From: Silurus meridionalis | Lineage: Eukaryota > Chordata > Actinopteri > Siluriformes > Siluridae | NCBI RefSeq assembly: GCF_014805685.1 | Contig: NC_060884.1 | Span: 13,901,356-13,965,355, forward strand | DNA: 64,000 nucleotides | Direction: 5' to 3' | Shown here: in pieces, positions 59,889-64,000 of the stretch | How the letters are laid out: every line of letters begins with the position of its first letter | Numbering within the stretch: position 1 is the first letter of the stretch | Translations under genes and position numbers: made by a program | Notes under the pieces: generated by a model | Told to the model about the DNA's origin: nothing | Seen by the model: the letters and a program-made list of their open reading frames with translations, nothing else | The model's database searches: none

Positions 59889-62800
59889 TTAAACCAAGAA
59901 ACCAGAAGTTTCATGCAATGTCCTATGTCCTGACGACTTAGCCATGACAAAAATTTTGCAACACATTAACCCTTATGTTGACATTGAAGACTTTGTAGAC
60001 ATCGACCACACAAGTTTATGTAAATTTGTTTCAATGTGTATCACAGAAACCAGTGCACACAATAATAAAAACCTGTGATTTGTCTTGTGGCCCAAATTAC
60101 TGTCAGTTGTCAGCTGCTGTTTTAGAAAAGTAATCAACAGATTCTGATCGCCATATTTGAAAATTCACATATGCTGTGCTATTAGTACTGATAACCTATA
60201 AAAAGTCTCACAGGCATCTTCATTTTAACACAAATGCATACGTTTACAGGAGAGTTTACGACTTTGTCGCCACGTTCCTGTCCACTGGAATGCGCTTCCT
60301 ATTAAATCGACAGGTTTGTTTTCATGCTGAAGAGCAAGTTCCATTAATTAAGGTAAGTTCTCCATGAAACAAAGTAATATTAACTTAGCTTCTATACTTA
60401 TTTTTAGATTTGCCCTGCTCTGAATCATGCCGGTCTTGTACTGATAAACCAACTGTTGGAAACAATTCCAGGTTGGTCTGCATTTTTGATTGTTTTTTTG
60501 GTTGTTTTATTTACAAGTGGTTTTGTTGTTGTGCATGTGTGTGATCAGTGTAGAAATGTACTGGTAATGTTTAAAACTCTAAGCTTGAATGTTTGTGGTT
60601 GTGCAGTGCGTGCAGTAGTGGATAGTTACATCGGCATTGATTACTCACTTTTGAGTGACCCTGTGGTTTCTGGATCCAGTCTTGATATGGATTTCAGGGT
60701 AAGTAGTTTACTGCCAGTGTTGTTAATTGATCATATAAAGCCAATTACAATGGATATAAAAAGTTTTTTTTTCATTTTTTTTATTGTAAATAAAAATAAA
60801 TTATGAGAAACAAAGAAATATGAAATAAAGAAAACCCATACCAGACCACCCTCAATGTGAATTGCAAGCATAAATCAATTAGGAAAAAAATTAGGGGGAG
60901 AAGGAGAGAAAAAAACTTCCATTATCCTGGTTGCATAAGTGTGTGTACTCCTACACCACTCCATTATGGTCTCCTCAGACCTTAACACAGTTTGCTTTGT
61001 GGCGATTTAGTGGAATTTGGATGTTGATGTGAGATATGAGAGAGGGTTATTGTCTTGACCCCATACCCCATAGATTTGACATGAGGAAGAAGAGAGATTG
61101 TTGGCACATGCAGAGAGTAATCATTACTTAGCATGCATGTGTTGTATGCTCTTTGAAGACCATTGTTTCAGCAATCGGATGAATTTATATATTTATTTGG
61201 GGTTATTCAGAATAATTTAATTGACAGCTGGATGATAATTACTTTTGAACATTAGATTGGTTCATTCTGAACACAAAAGAAACCCATGAAATTATACAAT
61301 TATGACAGAATTTGCTCACGTATATAACCAGGTTATTGACACTTCTTTATTTTTTCCAGTATTTTCCCCATTTAATACCATTTTTGTATGTTGTAATTCC
61401 ACCAATAATTTTTAATAGTGTCTGAAGATTATCTATTTATATAAATTATATGCAACAGGAACATGTGTCTGGTGAATCTTGTGTAATTTGATTTAATTCT
61501 TAGTCATAGGAAAGAGCAGAAAAAGTTGTAGTGTTGATTATTTTTCAGTGTTAAAATGTTTCTGAATGAATCTTTCTGTTCGTAGGGGATGTTCTATGAC
61601 TTGCAGAACGAGACTGACATTCTGGAGAATTTTTCGGTGAATCCGGTGTTGAACGAATACAACCGCATGATCTATATGGCTCTCTCTGAGTACTTCTTTG
61701 ACAGTGGACTCCACTCATATTTCAAAGGAGGGGTATTCAGGATGCACATAGTGAATGAACGGGTAAGAATACCCACACAGGATTATTTTAGTTAGAGGAA
61801 AAGTACCTTGAGTAACTGTTACATTTTTTCCCAGATGCCAAAAGATTTAGAGATGCTTCTCAGGACCACTTATTTTGGGGCAATCATGCTATTGGTGAGA
61901 CCTTTCTAAACATCTGATGCAAACGTTTGCACAGTATAATAAAGTGCATGAGTAACAAGGCATCTAAGAAACCAAAACCCCAAAATGTAAAGGACCATTT
62001 GCTTTTTGTTCTCCTTTAGAACCCAGCTATGATAGATGCCCCAATCTCATTGGAGATGGAGGTAACATCAGCTCCTAAGTCTAGCATCAAGACAACGGGG
62101 GCGACAGTGGCAGTGCATGCTGGTGTCAGAGTGCTGGTTCTACCACCAGGAAAGTCACCTTTCCAGCTCAGCAGTATGACCATGGTATGGACTTCAAATA
62201 ATGCGCATGAATCATAATAACAAAAGAGCTTTGACACATCTGCCAATTGCAAGGATTCCATTCCAGATAGGCAATCATCTTCTCCATATCTTACCCAAGT
62301 GTAATATAAAATGCTTTGTTGTGTGGGTAGGAGTCCAAATTTAATGCCAAGGTGTACATGAAGGAGAAGAGACTGGCAATACATCTGGACCTGAGAAGGT
62401 ACTTAAAACTTTCTTATGTTTACACACATACCACATATACAGAAAAAAATATTTGCACCTGATCGTGTTATCAGTTTAATTATAAATGGATTAAACTGAA
62501 TTGACTTTAATCTAGACACAATAACCCTTAACAACAAACAACAACTTTTTAGACATTTTTGTAAATAAAGCGAAGCACCTTTTACACAAATTACAGCTTT
62601 GAATATGCCTGAGTACATCTTTACAAGCTTTGCATACCTGAATTTGTACAGATTGCTGGAAAGCTTTTATGAAATTAGTAATCACAGTAAAGGTGTCAGG
62701 GCTTCCTAAGTTGTAATAATGTGGAAGGTAAATCAAAATCAAGCTAATGGCAGGATGAGCCGAATGCAACTGGAACAGCAGTTATACAAACAACAATGAG

Positions 62801-63501
62801 CATTGAACTGCACCATATACATCTTTTTTTTCCTAAACCCCACACAAAACCACTCAGAAAAGACGCAAAGAGACGTGTCCAAAAGCATTGATAATTTAGA
62901 AAACATTTGTACAAAAATTACAAAAAATTGTAATTGTAATATTTGCAGAAAGTAGAGTATGTGGCAGTAGAACATTGCAAGTCCATCAGAGGGACCCTAA
63001 CTAAAGATGGACCCGAATGAATGATGATTCACCAAAATCATCAAAAAATTGTAACAATTTAACCATAATGCTCCAAAGACCTAGTTACTTACTGTAGATA
63101 AGCTTTAACTGCTGTAAACAGCTTTGTATGTGTACAGTGGATAATGGAAAAGTACATGTAGTTTATTCTTTTATAATAAAAAATAGTGTTCAGAAAAGAA
63201 AAAGAGAAACAAGAAAGAAAAGAATATTTGGAAAACACATAATGAATAATACATTTTCTGGGTTTTTTTTTTTTTTTAGGTTTAAAATCTTTTCTAACCA
63301 GTCTGCTTTGGAGTCATTAATGGTAAGACAATATTTGATACTCAGGTTAACTCTGGTTCAATTTACTGCTTTTTGAGAACATAGGAATATGTTTTTTCAT
63401 GTTTGATGACTACTGTCTAACTCTACACTATTTGCAGCTGATTCCATTGCAAGCTCCACTGAAGGCTCTGCTCCAAATGACTATTGTCCCCCTTTTAAAC
63501 A
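56912..63501 (+). CDS. pltp: Phospholipid transfer protein (3' end outside window)
   Basis: PLTP is a secreted plasma protein of the BPI/LBP/CETP fold that moves phospholipids between lipoproteins and remodels HDL. Thirteen plus-strand coding exons: 56912-57023, 57143-57242, 58768-58893, 59045-59200, 60250-60313, 60408-60471, 60607-60698, 61586-61762, 61835-61894, 62020-62184, 62331-62398, 63280-63322 and 63438-63501. They encode 430 residues. The final exons (roughly 60-70 residues) lie beyond 64,000. A signal peptide covers about residues 1-17 (MGLWMMVVFISLL). FPGFKIRITSKGLEL follows. The conserved disulfide pair is C149 and C188. VYDFVATFLSTGMRFLLN, DSYIGIDYSLLSDPV, MALSEYFFDS and LIPLQAPLKALLQ match PLTP rather than BPI. 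An acceptor (tttggtctccag) 16 bases before the ATG implies an untranslated upstream exon. pcif1 is head to head, as in human. Confidence 0.96.
58186..58279. repeat. Compound (TA)n(CA)n microsatellite
   Basis: About 70 bases of TA followed by about 24 bases of CA, in pltp intron 2. Confidence 0.95.
58280..58700 (+). mobile_element. Tc1-derived repeat remnant in pltp intron
   Basis: The text gtattgggtcacctgacctt, ttgaaacccaaacctgttcc agcatggcaatgcccctgtt cac and gactgcaccccagacctcct resembles the decayed transposase end seen at 11.2-11.5 kb (HDN-like and LHPRPPH-like words). No open frame remains. Confidence 0.55.
59566..59672 (+). repeat. tRNA-derived SINE remnant
   Basis: It reads tgagtagaaggtcgcaagtt taaatcacagcactgcca and ends ggataaagctatctgccaat gg, the SINE 3' word also seen near 24,955. 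It lies in pltp intron 4. Confidence 0.65.
59830..59884. repeat. (TC)n microsatellite
   Basis: About 54 bases of TC dinucleotide, giving a strong polypyrimidine run on the transcribed strand of pltp intron 4. Confidence 0.95.
62400..63279. other. pltp intron 11
   Basis: No exon is seen. A patch at about 62,570-62,760 vaguely resembles decayed Tc1-type sequence, but not enough to call. Confidence 0.5.
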
Positions 63502-64000
63502 GTAAGTTATAACTGATTCTATCCTAAAGTCCATAGGACAATTATCACAACATGCAACTTACATTGACCATGAGTTCAAAGGGTACAATGCATCGCTAAT
63601 ATCTATATGTTTAATTTTTCTAATCATATTCAAATTCAGATCGAATTTCAAGGTGCACATGACCTAAATCAGAAGTTATATTTTTTAAAGCAATTTTCAA
63701 ATATTTATTATGAACCCCCAGAAACAAAGAAAAAAAATACAGATTTAAAAATGCCACGAGTCAGCATCTTCGCTGAATTTTGCCGGTTCTACATCGATTG
63801 AGTTTCTAACAATCACATCTAGAGGATTGTTTTTATTAATCCCACTTGCACTATAGTTACACTATTTAGACACTATATATCAGGGATCACCAGCCTTTTT
63901 GAAACTGAGAGCTACTTCTTGGGTACCATTAATGTGAAGGGCTACCAGTTTGACACACACAGTTTTCAGTTTGAAAATCTGAAATAACAAATTTGCTCAA
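63502..64000. other. pltp intron, right edge of window
   Basis: No exon is seen, so the last pltp exons are outside. From about 63,880 the text cagggatcaccagccttttt gaaactgagagctacttctt ggg looks like the start of a dispersed DNA-transposon repeat that continues past the edge. Confidence 0.5.

Noticed and set aside
60456..60806. 116-codon hydrophobic plus-strand frame in pltp
   Set aside because: It reads through an intron between two true pltp exons, and the real exons use GT-AG sites within it.

Overview
The window is vertebrate nuclear DNA, almost certainly from a teleost fish and plausibly an ostariophysan such as a catfish (inference). The evidence is multi-exon genes with GT-AG introns, very many (GT)n, (AT)n, (GATA)n and (TC)n microsatellites, and a dense load of Tc1/mariner, pogo-like, RTE-like and Rex/L2-like repeats plus tRNA-type SINEs. 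It is not bacterial or viral, and most long open frames are simple-repeat or transposon shadows. All exon models were built by eye from reading frame, splice signals and similarity to known vertebrate families.

Layout. At about 0.6 kb there is a short exon candidate on the minus strand, with an N-terminus weakly resembling NFATC2, and a CpG/ETS promoter-like patch at 0.86-0.95 kb. From 3.7 to 6.66 kb lies a long minisatellite/microsatellite array that abuts a CpG-rich first exon (6.68-6.96 kb). That exon probably starts an rnf182-like RING E3 gene whose 251-codon intronless CDS is at 15.7-16.5 kb. A two-exon RGS9-binding-protein-like gene lies at 20.5-22.5 kb (+). ube2c (six coding exons, 172 aa) is at 25.2-23.3 kb (-), with a CCAAT-rich promoter near 26.0-26.15 kb. 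dnttip1 (13 coding exons, 309 aa) is at 37.4-27.1 kb (-). pcif1 (15 coding exons plus a 5' UTR exon, 736 aa) runs from about 53.6 to 42.1 kb (-) out of a CpG island. pltp (13 coding exons seen, 430 codons) starts at 56.9 kb (+) and runs off the right edge.

The set dnttip1-ube2c and pcif1-pltp corresponds to human 20q13.12. Relative orientations are kept (pcif1 and pltp head to head, dnttip1 and ube2c in tandem), but the human genes between these pairs are absent. The genes are functionally separate: an APC/C E2 enzyme, a histone-deacetylase-complex subunit, the cap-adjacent m6Am methyltransferase, a lipid-transfer protein, an E3 ligase and an RGS anchor. They look linked by ancestral synteny rather than by a shared pathway.

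I found no convincing undescribed system. The best leads are the RGS9BP-like protein, which joins an R9AP-type core to a Cys/basic tail like that of R7BP; the tandem array beside the rnf182-like promoter; a (UG)n tract directly after the pcif1 stop codon; and three related pogo-like elements in dnttip1 and pcif1 introns.
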